Position numbers and translations under genes: made by a program
NCBI GenBank assembly: GCA_017623155.1
Contig: JAGAPR010000100.1
Location: 1 to 64,000 of the forward strand
Reading direction: 5' to 3'
From: Prevotella sp.
Lineage (GTDB): Bacteria; Bacteroidota; Bacteroidia; Bacteroidales; Bacteroidaceae
Length of the DNA stretch: 64,000 bases
In this document: one piece after another, positions 52,837-62,992 of the stretch
Position numbering within the stretch: the stretch's first letter is position 1
Layout of the letters: each line of letters starts with the position of its first letter
Notes under the pieces: generated by a model
Databases searched by the model: none
Seen by the model: the letters and a program-made list of their open reading frames with translations, nothing else
Told to the model about the DNA's origin: nothing

Positions 52837-54879
52837 TCAGTCTTTCAATTCGAGCTCTTTTTGCAGTCTCACGATTTCATCGCGATACTGAGCCGCTTGC
52901 AGGAAGTCGAGATTTTTCGCCGCTTCTTTCATCATTTTTGTCGTGTTGGCAATACTCTTTTCGAGTTGTTGTCTTGTCATGCGCGCCACAATTGGGTCGG
53001 CGGCGAATGTACTTTCTTCCGGAACGATATATGCCGACCGTGCCGACGGTTTCTCGGCAGTATTGTCGCTACTGGAAATTTCCGTTCGCAAGATGCTTTG
53101 TTTCAGTGATTTATTGATTTGTGTAGGCTTAATGCCGTGCGTTTCGTTATAGTGCATCTGTTTTATTCTCCGGCGCATTGTTTCGTCGATTGTCTGCTGC
53201 ATGCTGTCGGTAATGCTGTCGGCATACATTATCACTTTGCCGTTTACATTTCGGGCGGCACGCCCCGCCGTTTGTGTGAGACTTCGGCGGCTGCGCAGAA
53301 AACCCTCTTTGTCGGCATCGAGAATGGCAACAAGCGACACTTCGGGCAGGTCAAGCCCCTCTCGCAGCAGGTTCACTCCCACCAGAACATCGTATATTCC
53401 AAGTCTCAGATCTTCAAGGATTTTCACCCTTTCGAGCGTGGCCACATCGCTGTGTATGTATGCCGTTTTTATGTCGTGCCCCAACAGATACTCCGACAAT
53501 TCTTCGGCCATTCTCTTGGTGAGGGTTGTGACGAGCACTCTTTCTTCGCGCTCCACGCGAGTTCTTATTTCCTCCATTAAGTCGTCAATTTGATTTTCGC
53601 TCGGCCTTACCTCAATCTCGGGATCCAAAAGTCCTGTGGGGCGTATTATTTGTTCCACTACTACGCCTTCAGCTTCTTGCAATTCATAGTCTGCCGGTGT
53701 GGCAGAGACATAAATAATCTGATTAATCATTTCGTGAAACTCGCTGAATGTCAGCGGCCTGTTGTCGAAAGCAGCAGGAAGTCTGAAACCGTATTCCACG
53801 AGATTAGTTTTTCTTGCCCTGTCTCCGCCGTACATGGCGTTTATCTGCGGCACACTGACGTGGCTCTCGTCTATCACCATCAGGTAGTCATCAGGAAAGA
53901 AGTCGAGCAGACAGTAAGGACGTTCTCCGGCTTTTCTTCCGTCAAAGTATCGTGAATAGTTCTCTATGCCTGAACAGTGCCCGAGCTCTTTTATCATTTC
54001 CATGTCGTATTCCACTCGCTCTTTAATCCTTTGTGCCTTTATGCCATCGCCCAGCTCAGTGAAGAATTCCACTTGCTTCGTCAGGTCATCTTGTATATTC
54101 CTGATTGCGATGTTGGTCTGTTCCTGTGTGGTCATGAACAGATTGGCCGGGTATAACTTGTATTCGTCGAACGAAGCCATCCTGTCCATGGTTATGACAT
54201 CCAACTCTTCAATGGCATCAATCTCATCGTCCCAAAACGTTATGCGCAGTATCGCTTCGTTATATGCCATCGCAATGTCTACCGTATCACCTTTGACGCG
54301 GAAATTTCCACGTTGAAGGTCGAGGTCGTTTCGCACATACAGTGCTTGAACGAGCTTTCTCAGCAGCGCGTTTCGTTCAATACTCTGTCCGCGGCGTATC
54401 TCTATTATGTTCTCGTTAAGAGCTATCGGGCTGCCCATACCGTAGATACAGCTCACAGACGACACCACAACGACATCCTTTCTGCCGGAAAGCAGCGATG
54501 ACACGGCACGCAGTCGCAACTTGTCTATCTCCTCGTTGATGGCGAGGTCTTTCTCAATGTAAGTGTCGGTGCTTGGCAGATATGCTTCCGGTTGGTAATA
54601 GTCGTAGTAGCTGACGTAATATTCTACGGCATTATAGGGAAAGAACCCTCTCATTTCCTCGTATAATTGCGCGGCCAAAGTTTTGTTGTGGCTTAAAATA
54701 AGGGTAGGGCGGTTGACGTTGGCAATGACGTTCGCAACAGTGAAAGTCTTGCCTGAGCCGGTGACACCGAGCAGCACCTGCGCACGGTCACCGCGTTTCA
54801 ATCCTTCGGTCAAATCCCTTATGGCTTCCGGCTGGTCGCCGGTGGGCTTGTATTTTGATGTAAGTTTGAAATCGCTCAT
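52837..54879 (-). CDS. uvrB: Excinuclease ABC subunit B
   Basis: About 680 residues, full length. SKYKPTGDQPEAI opens the protein; Walker A is LGVTGSGKTFT, followed by TLILSHNKTLAAQLYEEMRGFFP, the beta-hairpin YVSYYDYYQPEAYLP and helicase motifs (IYVSATPADYEL, LREGLDLPEVSLVAILDADKEGFLRS, QTAGRAARN). A C-terminal UVR motif (MMKEAAKNLDFLQAAQYRDEI) binds UvrC. It loads onto damaged DNA in nucleotide excision repair. ATG 54879 is the start; a TTG nine bases upstream lies inside the promoter box. Confidence 0.97.
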   Translation of the reverse strand: MSDFKLTSKYKPTGDQPEAIRDLTEGLKRGDRAQVLLGVTGSGKTFTVANVIANVNRPTLILSHNKTLAAQLYEEMRGFFPYNAVEYYVSYYDYYQPEAYLPSTDTYIEKDLAINEEIDKLRLRAVSSLLSGRKDVVVVSSVSCIYGMGSPIALNENIIEIRRGQSIERNALLRKLVQALYVRNDLDLQRGNFRVKGDTVDIAMAYNEAILRITFWDDEIDAIEELDVITMDRMASFDEYKLYPANLFMTTQEQTNIAIRNIQDDLTKQVEFFTELGDGIKAQRIKERVEYDMEMIKELGHCSGIENYSRYFDGRKAGERPYCLLDFFPDDYLMVIDESHVSVPQINAMYGGDRARKTNLVEYGFRLPAAFDNRPLTFSEFHEMINQIIYVSATPADYELQEAEGVVVEQIIRPTGLLDPEIEVRPSENQIDDLMEEIRTRVEREERVLVTTLTKRMAEELSEYLLGHDIKTAYIHSDVATLERVKILEDLRLGIYDVLVGVNLLREGLDLPEVSLVAILDADKEGFLRSRRSLTQTAGRAARNVNGKVIMYADSITDSMQQTIDETMRRRIKQMHYNETHGIKPTQINKSLKQSILRTEISSSDNTAEKPSARSAYIVPEESTFAADPIVARMTRQQLEKSIANTTKMMKEAAKNLDFLQAAQYRDEIVRLQKELELKD

Positions 54880-54885
54880 ATCATG

Positions 54886-54893
54886 CAAAATTA
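54886..54893 (-). promoter_or_regulatory. -7 box almost touching the uvrB start
   Basis: CAAAATTA on plus reads TAATTTTG on minus. Six bases separate it from the ATG at 54879, so the transcript would have a leader of only a few bases or none. Confidence 0.55.
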
Positions 54894-54978
54894 CTTATTT
54901 CCGGCGTAATAAACGTTATAATCGCACTTATTTTGGTAAAAAAGGCTTTAAAAACTTTGAATTTAGGGGAAAAATGAG

Positions 54979-54986
54979 TATTTTTG
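54979..54986 (+). promoter_or_regulatory. -7 box of the bamD operon
   Basis: TATTTTTG, 18 bases before the bamD start at 55005. It serves bamD, rpoZ and the DUF4293 gene. Confidence 0.65.
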
Positions 54987-55004
54987 CACTTCAAATTCCG
55001 AGAA

Positions 55005-55829
55005 ATGAAGAAGTGTTTATTCATCTTGGCGTGTGCCGTTTTGTTGATGAGCGGTTGCGCTACCGAATTCAACAGGGTTTATAAATCCGCCGATTACGAT
55101 TATAAGTATGAATTTGCCAAGCAGTGTTTTGCAGAGGGAAAATTCAATCAATCAATATCATTGTTGCAAGAGCTTATCACGGTTCAGAAAGGAACGGAAA
55201 ACGCTCAGGAAAGTCTTTACATGCTGGCTATGGCAGAGTATTGCGACAGAGATTACGAGGCGGCTTCCGCAACGTTTAAGAAGTATTATTCGTCGTATCC
55301 GAAAGGACTTTATGCAGAGCAGGCATCGTATTACATCGGGCAGTCGCTCTATGAGAGTACGCCCGAGCCTCGTCTCGACCAGACGCCTACCGTCGGCGCG
55401 ATAAATGCCTATCAGGAGTTTCTCGACCTGTATCCCGATTCAAAGATGAGGCCGGAGGCGCAGAAGAAATTGTTTGACTTGCAGGATAAACTGGTGCAGA
55501 AAGAATTCCTTTCGGCAAAGTTGTATTACACTCTTGGCGACTATTTCGGCAATTGTACTTACGGCGGCTCCAATTATGAGGCTTGTATCATAACGTCACA
55601 GAATGCTTTGAAGAATTATCCTTATAGCAATATGAGAGAAGAGTTTTCCGTGCTTATAATGAAAAGTAAGTTTGAACTGGCTCAGAGGAGTGTAGAAGAG
55701 AAGCGTTTGGAAAGATTTCGTGATGCCGAAGACGAGTGCTACGGATTTTTGAATGAGTTTCCCGACAGCAAAGAACGAAGCACGGCCGAGAAGTATATTG
55801 CAAAGTGCAAGAAAGTGATAAAGGATTAG
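55005..55829 (+). CDS. bamD: Outer-membrane assembly lipoprotein BamD
   Basis: 274 residues. A signal peptide with lipobox (LMSGC) anchors it in the outer membrane. TPR-like repeats follow: YKYEFAKQCFAEGKFNQSISLLQELI, SLYMLAMAEYCDRDYEAASATFKKYYSSYPKG and AINAYQEFLDLYPDSKMRPEAQ. It is part of the BAM complex that inserts barrel proteins. ATG 55005 is chosen because the signal starts there; upstream codons in frame overlap the promoter. Followed by rpoZ, a common Bacteroidetes arrangement. Confidence 0.92.
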   Translation: MKKCLFILACAVLLMSGCATEFNRVYKSADYDYKYEFAKQCFAEGKFNQSISLLQELITVQKGTENAQESLYMLAMAEYCDRDYEAASATFKKYYSSYPKGLYAEQASYYIGQSLYESTPEPRLDQTPTVGAINAYQEFLDLYPDSKMRPEAQKKLFDLQDKLVQKEFLSAKLYYTLGDYFGNCTYGGSNYEACIITSQNALKNYPYSNMREEFSVLIMKSKFELAQRSVEEKRLERFRDAEDECYGFLNEFPDSKERSTAEKYIAKCKKVIKD

Positions 55830-55867
55830 AAAACGGACAATGAATATTTTAAATATATAAAGATAAT

Positions 55868-56215
55868 ATGGATTACAAAAAATCAAAGGCACCGGTAAAC
55901 ACCGTAACCCGTAACATTATGGATCTTTGCCAAGACACCGGCAATATCTATGAAAGCGTAGCTATTATCTCAAAACGCTCAAATCAGATTTCGACACAGA
56001 TTAAGGAGGATTTAAGTAAGAAGTTAGCTGAGTTCGCTTCCTATAACGATAGTTTGGAGGAAGTGTTTGAAAATCGCGAACAGATAGAGATTTCTCGTTA
56101 CTACGAGAAACTTCCAAAGCCTACATTGCTTGCCACTCAGGAATTCGTTGAGGGCAAAGTGTATTGGCGCGACGCCTCTCGTGACGCTCAGCAACAGGGA
56201 GAAGAAAGGTTGTAA
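55868..56215 (+). CDS. rpoZ: RNA polymerase omega subunit (RpoZ family)
   Basis: 115 residues. It resembles the Bacteroidetes omega family: APVNTVTRNIMDLCQDTGNIYESVAIISKRSNQISTQIKEDLSKKLAEFA. The NIYESVAIISKRSNQI stretch corresponds to the conserved NRFELVL.A..RARQL region of classical omega. It helps assemble RNA polymerase. 38 bases after bamD. Confidence 0.85.
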   Translation: MDYKKSKAPVNTVTRNIMDLCQDTGNIYESVAIISKRSNQISTQIKEDLSKKLAEFASYNDSLEEVFENREQIEISRYYEKLPKPTLLATQEFVEGKVYWRDASRDAQQQGEERL

Positions 56216-56232
56216 CCGTAATCTGTATATAT

Positions 56233-56694
56233 ATGATACAGCGTATACAGACGGTATACATAGCGATTGCTGTGTTGTTGACAGTAGCATGTCTGTGCTT
56301 GCAAATCGGCTCTTTCGACTTGGAAGGATTAACAGTAGGGCGGGAATATAATCTTTGGATTATTGATGAAGCCGGTAAATATCATTTTTCCACGTGGCCG
56401 CTGTTCGCTGTTCTTGTGCCGTCGGCCGCATTGGGAGTATATACTATTTTCGCGTTTAACAATAGAAGAAGTCAGGCTCGGATGTGTCTGTTCAATATTT
56501 TATTGATTATCGGCTGGTATATATTGTATGTGGTATACGGACAAATATTGCCCGGTGACGTCATTGCACAATCGAATTTCAAGCCTGCATTATTCGCATC
56601 TTTCCCGGCTTTGTCTGCTATATTTTATATTTTGGCACACAGAGGGATTGTCGCGGATGATAAACTTGTTCGGGCTGCGGATAGAATAAGATAA
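56233..56694 (+). CDS. DUF4293 membrane protein
   Basis: 153 residues with four hydrophobic helices: RIQTVYIAIAVLLTVACLCLQIGSF, STWPLFAVLVPSAALGVYTIFAF, FNILLIIGWYILYVVYG and ALFASFPALSAIFYILAHRGI. The start MIQRIQTVYIAIA is the DUF4293 hallmark as I recall it. Unknown role; conserved with rpoZ and bamD. A strong terminator follows. Confidence 0.85.
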   Translation: MIQRIQTVYIAIAVLLTVACLCLQIGSFDLEGLTVGREYNLWIIDEAGKYHFSTWPLFAVLVPSAALGVYTIFAFNNRRSQARMCLFNILLIIGWYILYVVYGQILPGDVIAQSNFKPALFASFPALSAIFYILAHRGIVADDKLVRAADRIR

Positions 56695-56730
56695 AAATAG
56701 ATAATTAAATTTTAGAAATTAACCTAAATA

Positions 56731-56770
56731 AAAAATCGGAGGATAACCATTTGGTTATCCTCCGATTTTT
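56731..56770. terminator. Convergent terminator of DUF4293 and gdhA
   Basis: A perfect 19-bp stem (56731-56749 and 56752-56770) with a two-base loop and A/T runs at both ends, between two converging genes. Confidence 0.92.
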
Positions 56771-56793
56771 ATTTTCAAACTCTGATGGACGGT

Positions 56794-58131
56794 TTATACA
56801 ATACCCTGACCCATCATAGCTTTTGCTACTTTCATAAATCCGGCTACGTTTGCACCTTTCACATAGTTGATGTAGCCGTCAGACTCAGTACCATACTTCA
56901 CGCAATTCTGGTGAATATCGTTCATGATAATCTTCAAGCGGTTGTCAACTTCCTCTGAAGTCCAGCTCAGACGCTCTGAGTTTTGGCTCATTTCAAGACC
57001 CGATACAGATACACCGCCGGCGTTTGACGCCTTGCCCGGAGCATAGAGAATTTTTGCGTCTTGGAATACTTTGACAGCTTCCGGCATAGAAGGCATGTTT
57101 GCTCCTTCTGCCACAGCGATTACACCGTTGCTGACAAGGGCGCGTGCTTCATCGCCGTTGATTTCGTTTTGTGTGGCACATGGAAGTGCAATATCGGCTT
57201 TTTCATTCCAAGGACGCTCTCCTGCGTGATATACGGCGTTGGGATATTCTTCGGCATACTCTTTGATACGGCCGCGCTCGATATTTTTCAATTCCATTAC
57301 GAAATCGAGTTTAGCACGGTCGATACCGTCCGGATCGTATATGTAACCGTCTGAATCGGAAAGAGTGAGAACCTTAGCACCTAACTGAATACATTTCTCA
57401 GCCGCATATTGAGCTACATTTCCGGAACCGGAGATGAGAACATTCTTGCCCTTTATATCTATATTTCTTGTTTCAAGCATTGATAAAAGGAAATATACAG
57501 TACCGTAACCTGTTGCTTCCGGACGGATGAGAGAGCCACCGAATTCGCGACCTTTACCGGTAAGTACACCGCTCCATTCGTGTGTCAGCTTCTTGTATTG
57601 TCCGAAGAGATATCCCACTTCGCGACCGCCTACGCCGATATCTCCGGCAGGCACGTCAACATCGGGACCAATGTGACGATACAACTCGTTCATGAATGCT
57701 TGGCAGAAACGCATAACCTCTGCATCGCTCTTGCCGCGGGGAGAGAAGTCGGAACCGCCTTTTGCGCCTCCCATGGGAAGGGTTGTGAGTGAGTTCTTGA
57801 ATGTTTGCTCGAACGCAAGGAATTTCAATATACCGAGATTAACGGATTTATGGAAACGGATACCTCCCTTATACGGGCCGATTACGTTGTTGTGCTGTAT
57901 GCGGTATCCCATATTTGTCTGTACGTTGCCTTTGTCGTCAACCCATGTTACGCGGAACTGGATAATTCTGTCAGGTATACAAAGACGTTCAACAAGGTTT
58001 GTCTTTTCGAACTCCGGGTGTTTGTTGTACTCTTCCTCGATAGTGGGAAGAACTTGGCTTACGGCCTGAATATACTCCGGTTCATTGGGAAATCTAAGTT
58101 TAAGATCCTCTACAACTTTTGCTGCGTTCAT
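56794..58131 (-). CDS. gdhA: Glutamate dehydrogenase (hexameric)
   Basis: 445 residues, the small hexameric type. Substrate-binding motifs: IQFRVTWVDDKGNVQTNMGYRIQHN, GPYKGGIRFHKSVNLGILKFLAFEQTFKNSLTTLPMGGAKGGSDF with the catalytic Lys, and DVPAGDIGVGGREVGYLFGQYKK. The Rossmann domain has NVLISGSGNVAQYAAEK. It interconverts 2-oxoglutarate plus ammonia and glutamate. NADP use is likely for this subfamily, but not proven from sequence. -7 box at 58204-58211. Confidence 0.96.
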   Translation of the reverse strand: MNAAKVVEDLKLRFPNEPEYIQAVSQVLPTIEEEYNKHPEFEKTNLVERLCIPDRIIQFRVTWVDDKGNVQTNMGYRIQHNNVIGPYKGGIRFHKSVNLGILKFLAFEQTFKNSLTTLPMGGAKGGSDFSPRGKSDAEVMRFCQAFMNELYRHIGPDVDVPAGDIGVGGREVGYLFGQYKKLTHEWSGVLTGKGREFGGSLIRPEATGYGTVYFLLSMLETRNIDIKGKNVLISGSGNVAQYAAEKCIQLGAKVLTLSDSDGYIYDPDGIDRAKLDFVMELKNIERGRIKEYAEEYPNAVYHAGERPWNEKADIALPCATQNEINGDEARALVSNGVIAVAEGANMPSMPEAVKVFQDAKILYAPGKASNAGGVSVSGLEMSQNSERLSWTSEEVDNRLKIIMNDIHQNCVKYGTESDGYINYVKGANVAGFMKVAKAMMGQGIV

Positions 58132-58203
58132 GTTCTTTTACCTTTTTAAATTGTTTATGTTTATTAATTTGAATATTTGCAAGCAATATTTCATTTTCGG
58201 ATG

Positions 58204-58211
58204 CAAAGATA
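58204..58211 (-). promoter_or_regulatory. -7 box of gdhA
   Basis: CAAAGATA on plus reads TATCTTTG on minus, 72 bases before the gdhA start. The rest of 58140-58435 shows no gene on either strand; a plus-strand frame from 58227 lacks support. Confidence 0.62.
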
Positions 58212-58439
58212 AAGCATTTCTTTTAAATGGCAAACTTTTTATTAAATAAATTGCAGAATAAATGTCTTTTTGTTATGGATAGTGTGCGTTTGTTGACAAA
58301 AATCACTTTATTTTTTGTTTTTCGGTACAAAAAGAAATATTGCTTTTTCCCAAATCGGGGTGTGACTAAGCGTCGGTTAAGTGGCAAAAAGCGTTGGATT
58401 GCTATATATTATTAATGTATAGTGATGGAAAAAACAAAT

Positions 58440-58477
58440 AAAAAAGACCATGAGCGATGGTTGTCATGGTCTTTTTT
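58440..58477. terminator. Terminator after the malic enzyme gene
   Basis: AAAAAAGACCATGA (58440-58453) pairs with TCATGGTCTTTTTT (58464-58477), loop of ten, A/T runs outside. It stands 17 bases past the leftward malic enzyme stop. Confidence 0.88.
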
Positions 58478-58494
58478 TATTTGTTTTTGTTTTG

Positions 58495-60786
58495 TTATTG
58501 CTTTCCTTTTTTCACTTTGTCAACGTATGCGTCAATAACAGCGACTGCGGTTATGTTCACCACATCGCGTACGGAACATTCGAAGTCTGTGAAGTGAATC
58601 GGTTTGTTGAGTCCCATTTGAATTGGGCCAATGATTTCCGTGTCGGGATCTAACGATTGTAATAGCTTGTAAGCTCCATTCGCACTGCTTAGATTCGGGA
58701 ATACAAGTGTGTTCACGTCAAGGCCTTTCAAGCGGCTGAACGGATATTTGCTGTCTCTCAACTCCTTATTCATAGCAAAGTTGACTTGCATTTCTCCGTC
58801 AATGGCCAAATCGGGATATTCCTGCTGCATTATTTCCACTGCTTGATGAACTTGTACCGGGCTGCCGCTCTCTTCCGTTCCGAAGTTGCTGTAACTCAGC
58901 ATGGCAATTCGCGGCTCGTCGTTAAAGAAGCGTACGGTCATTGCGCTGAGTTTTGCTATATCGACAAGTGTTTCTTTGTCGGGATGTCGGTTTATCAAAG
59001 TATCCGTTATGTAGTACGTTCCTTTTTTAGAGTTGAGAATGTGCATAGTACCGAAGTGTTTGTATTCGGGGCGTATACCGATAACCTCTTTCGCAACTTT
59101 AATGGTATTGGAATACTTCGTGTATAGACCTGTGATAAACGCGTCGGCTTCTCCTGTTTCAACCATCATCATGCCGAAATAGTTGCGTTCAAACATCTTA
59201 TCGTTGGCCTCCTGTTCTGTGTATCCCATGCGTTGACGTTTTTCCGCGAGTATTTTCGCGTAGCGTTCGCGGCGTTCTGCCTGATTGTCGTGGCGCAGAT
59301 TGACAATTTCTATGCCGTCGAGGTTGAGATCAAGTTCCTTTGCCAATTTCTCGATTCGTTCATCGTTGCCGAGCAATATGGGGTGGCATATTCTTTCGGC
59401 TTTGGCTTGTACGGCTGCTTTAAGCATCGTGGGGTGTATGCCTTCGGCAAATACGACGCGCTGCGGATGTGCGCGTGCGGTGTCATACAGCTTTTGCGTT
59501 AATTTGGTTTCCTGTCCGAGCAACTCCCGAAGCTGGTTTTTGTATGCGTTCCAGTCGGTTATCTCTTTTCTTGCAACACCGCTTTCTATTGCCGCTTTGG
59601 CCACGGCTGCCGACACTTCTGTTATCAGTCTTGGGTCGATGGGTTTCGGAATGAAGTAAGACGGGCCGAAAGTAAGATTGTTAACATGATAAACATCATT
59701 GACAACATCGGGCACCGGCTGTTTGGCAAGGTCTGCAATGGCGTTTACCGCAGCCATTTTCATTTCCTCATTGATGGCTGTGGCATGCACATCGAGTGCT
59801 CCGCGGAATATATACGGGAAACCGATTACATTATTTATTTGGTTCGGATAGTCTGAGCGTCCGGTCGACATGAGTACATCCGGTCGGCTTGCCATCGCAT
59901 CTTCATAGCTTATTTCCGGAACGGGATTTGCCAGTGCGAATACAATCGGCTGCTCTGCCATAGAGCGTATCATATCCTGTGACAGTACGTTTCCTTTTGA
60001 AAGGCCAACAAAAACATCGGCTCCTTTTATCGCTTCTTCGAGCGTGTGTATGTCTTTACGGTCGGTAGCGAAAAACTTTTTCTGCTCCGTGAGGTTCGGG
60101 CGGTCGCTTGTTATCACCCCTTTGGAGTCGAGCATAACGATGTTTTCGCGTTTCGCACCTAATGCCATATATAGTTTTGTGCACGAGATGGCGGCTGCTC
60201 CGGCTCCGTTTACAACTATTCTTACTTTTGAAATATCTTTTCCGTTGACATCAAGAGCATTTTTCAGTCCGGCAGCAGAGATGATTGCCGTACCGTGTTG
60301 GTCGTCGTGCATCACCGGAATATCAAGTGTTTTCTTTAATCTTTCCTCTATATAGAAACACTCCGGGGCTTTGATGTCTTCAAGGTTGATGCCGCCAAAG
60401 GTTGGAGCAATCTTTTCCACTGCCTCGCAAAACTTCTCGGGGTCTTTCTCGGCCACCTCAATATCAAAAACGTCGATGCCGCCATAAATTTTAAAAAGCA
60501 GTCCTTTTCCTTCCATGACAGGCTTTCCGCTCAATGCGCCTATATCGCCCAATCCGAGCACGGCGGTGCCGTTGCTTATCACGGCGACGAGGTTTCCTTT
60601 TGCCGTGTACTTATAAGCATCGTTCGGATTTTGCTGGATTTCAAGACAAGGGTATGCCACACCCGGTGAATAAGCCAGACTCAAATCGGTTTGTGTACGG
60701 TATGATTTGGTCGGCTTTACTTCTATTTTACCGGGCCTTCCGTTCTCATGGTATTCGAGAGCGGCTTCTTTTGATATTTTTACCAT
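58495..60786 (-). CDS. maeB: NADP-dependent malic enzyme with phosphotransacetylase-like domain
   Basis: 763 residues. The N-terminal malic enzyme part (to about 430) has [72 protein letters not shown] and [16 protein letters not shown]. The C-terminal part is phosphotransacetylase-like ([32 protein letters not shown]), usually a regulatory domain in MaeB that responds to acetyl-CoA. It converts malate to pyruvate and CO2. Promoter at 60872-60879; divergent from the TetR gene. Confidence 0.95.
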   Translation of the reverse strand: MVKISKEAALEYHENGRPGKIEVKPTKSYRTQTDLSLAYSPGVAYPCLEIQQNPNDAYKYTAKGNLVAVISNGTAVLGLGDIGALSGKPVMEGKGLLFKIYGGIDVFDIEVAEKDPEKFCEAVEKIAPTFGGINLEDIKAPECFYIEERLKKTLDIPVMHDDQHGTAIISAAGLKNALDVNGKDISKVRIVVNGAGAAAISCTKLYMALGAKRENIVMLDSKGVITSDRPNLTEQKKFFATDRKDIHTLEEAIKGADVFVGLSKGNVLSQDMIRSMAEQPIVFALANPVPEISYEDAMASRPDVLMSTGRSDYPNQINNVIGFPYIFRGALDVHATAINEEMKMAAVNAIADLAKQPVPDVVNDVYHVNNLTFGPSYFIPKPIDPRLITEVSAAVAKAAIESGVARKEITDWNAYKNQLRELLGQETKLTQKLYDTARAHPQRVVFAEGIHPTMLKAAVQAKAERICHPILLGNDERIEKLAKELDLNLDGIEIVNLRHDNQAERRERYAKILAEKRQRMGYTEQEANDKMFERNYFGMMMVETGEADAFITGLYTKYSNTIKVAKEVIGIRPEYKHFGTMHILNSKKGTYYITDTLINRHPDKETLVDIAKLSAMTVRFFNDEPRIAMLSYSNFGTEESGSPVQVHQAVEIMQQEYPDLAIDGEMQVNFAMNKELRDSKYPFSRLKGLDVNTLVFPNLSSANGAYKLLQSLDPDTEIIGPIQMGLNKPIHFTDFECSVRDVVNITAVAVIDAYVDKVKKGKQ

Positions 60787-60871
60787 ATTATTATAATATA
60801 AAATTAGATTATAGTCTTTTGTTATAGTTCATTAAAGCTCGTTTTACTTGCTAAAATGTAATATACAGACG

Positions 60872-60929
60872 CAAAGTTAATAAAAAAATATTCAAAGTGT
60901 TTCTTTTTTTTATTATTTTAGTAACTTTG
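60872..60929. promoter_or_regulatory. Divergent promoters of maeB and the TetR gene
   Basis: Minus: CAAAGTTA at 60872-60879 reads TAACTTTG, 85 bases before maeB. Plus: TAACTTTG at 60922-60929, 22 bases before the TetR start. The boxes are 42 bases apart and back to back. Confidence 0.68.
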
Positions 60930-60951
60930 CAACGCTAATTAAGGTTAGACC

Positions 60952-61581
60952 ATGCAAGAGGTAAAAAATATTTCCACATATAGGCAATCTTTGAAAGATA
61001 GAGTATTGGAGACGGCAATATCATTGTTCATGCAAAAAGGCATTCGTGCTGTGAAAATGGATGATATTGCCAATGCTCTTTCCATATCAAAGCGGACATT
61101 ATATGAAATGTATAGTGACAAAGAGCATCTGCTTTATGCGGGAATAAAGATGAGACACACCCAACAACACGAGCATTTGAAAGAGTATGCTTCAAGGTGT
61201 AAAAACGTTATGGATATAATTCTGTATGTCTATAAGCACAATATAGATACATACAGTGATGTAAACCCGTTGTTCTTTTCGGATATGGAGAAGTATCCCG
61301 ATGTGATAAAGTATTTGGATGACGAGAAGATATATTTGAAATCGCAGTTTGTCGACTTCCTCAAACGCGGCATGGAAGAGGGGTATTTCAGAAAAGACAT
61401 CAATTGTGAGCTTGTTGTTGATTTATTCAATGCCTTGGGCGAGTATTTTAAAACTGCACAATTATACAATCAGTATAATTTGGAAGATATAATGTCGAAT
61501 ACTGTTTTCGTCTCTTTGCGTGGAATTTGTACGGCAACAGGTGGCGACATATTGGATGAGTTTTTTGTCGATATGCAATGA
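60952..61581 (+). CDS. TetR/AcrR family regulator
   Basis: 209 residues. The N-terminal helix-turn-helix is clear: VLETAISLFMQKGIRAVKMDDIANALSISKRTLYEMYSDKEHLLYAGI. The C-terminal ligand domain is helical and unclassified. It lies between divergent maeB and the SGNH/MBOAT pair and could control either; the spacing to the SGNH gene (26 bases) suggests cotranscription with it. No operator palindrome was fixed. Confidence 0.9.
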   Translation: MQEVKNISTYRQSLKDRVLETAISLFMQKGIRAVKMDDIANALSISKRTLYEMYSDKEHLLYAGIKMRHTQQHEHLKEYASRCKNVMDIILYVYKHNIDTYSDVNPLFFSDMEKYPDVIKYLDDEKIYLKSQFVDFLKRGMEEGYFRKDINCELVVDLFNALGEYFKTAQLYNQYNLEDIMSNTVFVSLRGICTATGGDILDEFFVDMQ

Positions 61582-61607
61582 ATAGTGTGCGTAGATAGGG
61601 TAAGAGT

Positions 61608-62990
61608 ATGAATCAAGGTGTGCGAACCTTTATATTGGCGGGTCTTGTTATTGTTATCCTTTTGGCCCTGCATTTGTTGCCAACTATTTATTTCGACGGC
61701 ATGGAAATGCGCCATGTCAATATTCTCAGTGATATTATTCCCGAAGTATATGATACCGATGAAACTGCTGAAGCAATTCCCGCGGTGGGAAAACCGACTG
61801 TGACGTCGCCATCGGCAGACACTTCTGTTGTCGCACCGATGCCGGCAGTGCCCGACGGAGTAACGATGATAGACGACTATTCCGGTGGCGCATCGGGTGG
61901 AATGCGGCATTTCTATGAGATGCTATATAATATAAAGTCTTTAAATCGTCCGGTGAGGATAGCCTATTTCGGCGACTCTTTTATCGAGGGAGATATTCTC
62001 ACATGTGATATTCGTGAGCGGTTGCAGCGTCGTTTTGGCGGGAATGGCGTTGGATGGGTGGATTGCGGAAGCAAGATAAGCGGCTTCCGTCCCACGATAA
62101 ACCAAAAGTTTAACGGACTTTCCGAGTTTGAAGTGGTGAAAAAGCCGTATAATAGCAGCATCTCGGGTATCAACCAGCGTTATTTCGTACCGGCGGAAGG
62201 CGCTTGCGTTTGGACCAGCGGAACAAAATACCGCGGTCATTCTTCCGGGTGGAATGTGGCCGGACTGTTTCTTCGTACCGGTGGCGGCGTGACTTTGCAT
62301 ACGAGCGTTAACGGCCGTGACGAGACGGTGAGAATTATAGATTCGGCTTCTGTCGTTCAGAAAATAGAGTGTCGCGACTCGATGAAAAACATTTCATACC
62401 GCTTCACCGACATCGGTCCCGATACATATTTATATGGTATGGCGTTGGAGTCAGACCGTGGAGTGGTGCTTGATAATTTCAGTATGCGGGGCTCTGCCGG
62501 TTTTACGATAGCTAATATTCCACATCGTATTTTGGATGATTTTGCCCGTCTGCGCCCCTACGATCTTATCATTTTGCATTTCGGATTGAATGTTGTTAAT
62601 GAGAAAAGTAAGGTTGCTAACTATAAAGCATATATAAAGAGGATGAAGCGAGCCGTGGAAAATCTGCGACGTTCATACCCCGATGCGTCTATATTGATTG
62701 TCAGTGTGCCCGACAGAGACCAGCGAACGGCGGCCGGCATAAAGACAATAGCCGGCATAGAGTCGCTATCTGCCTATCAGCAGATAATGGCATCGGAGTG
62801 CAAGGTAGCATATTTCAATCTGTTCAAGGCCATGGGTGGCAGGGAAAGCATGAAGGCATTGGTGGAAAAGAAGTTGGCAAACAAGGATTATACCCACCTC
62901 AGTTTTGCCGGCGGGGCGCATCTGTCCGAGTTTTTCTACGACTCTTTTATGGCCGGATACGATAACTATAAATGCAGTATAGATAAATAA
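61608..62990 (+). CDS. SGNH/GDSL hydrolase-like protein, membrane-anchored
   Basis: 460 residues. One N-terminal membrane helix (FILAGLVIVILLALHLLPTIYF), a Pro/Ala/Thr-rich linker to about residue 85, then the SGNH domain: block I IAYFGDSFIEGDIL with the Ser, block III IILHFGLNVV with the Asn, and a final YTHLSFAGGAHLSEFF with the His of the catalytic pair. The active site would face the periplasm. It ends two bases before an MBOAT gene, a pairing that is typical of O-acetylation systems for cell-surface glycans. Confidence 0.87.
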   Translation: MNQGVRTFILAGLVIVILLALHLLPTIYFDGMEMRHVNILSDIIPEVYDTDETAEAIPAVGKPTVTSPSADTSVVAPMPAVPDGVTMIDDYSGGASGGMRHFYEMLYNIKSLNRPVRIAYFGDSFIEGDILTCDIRERLQRRFGGNGVGWVDCGSKISGFRPTINQKFNGLSEFEVVKKPYNSSISGINQRYFVPAEGACVWTSGTKYRGHSSGWNVAGLFLRTGGGVTLHTSVNGRDETVRIIDSASVVQKIECRDSMKNISYRFTDIGPDTYLYGMALESDRGVVLDNFSMRGSAGFTIANIPHRILDDFARLRPYDLIILHFGLNVVNEKSKVANYKAYIKRMKRAVENLRRSYPDASILIVSVPDRDQRTAAGIKTIAGIESLSAYQQIMASECKVAYFNLFKAMGGRESMKALVEKKLANKDYTHLSFAGGAHLSEFFYDSFMAGYDNYKCSIDK

Positions 62991-62992
62991 AC

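Noticed and set aside
58227..58415. A 62-codon plus-strand frame upstream of the malic enzyme terminator
   Set aside because: It starts within AT-rich leader DNA and ends in low-complexity Lys/Phe-rich sequence; nothing recognisable.
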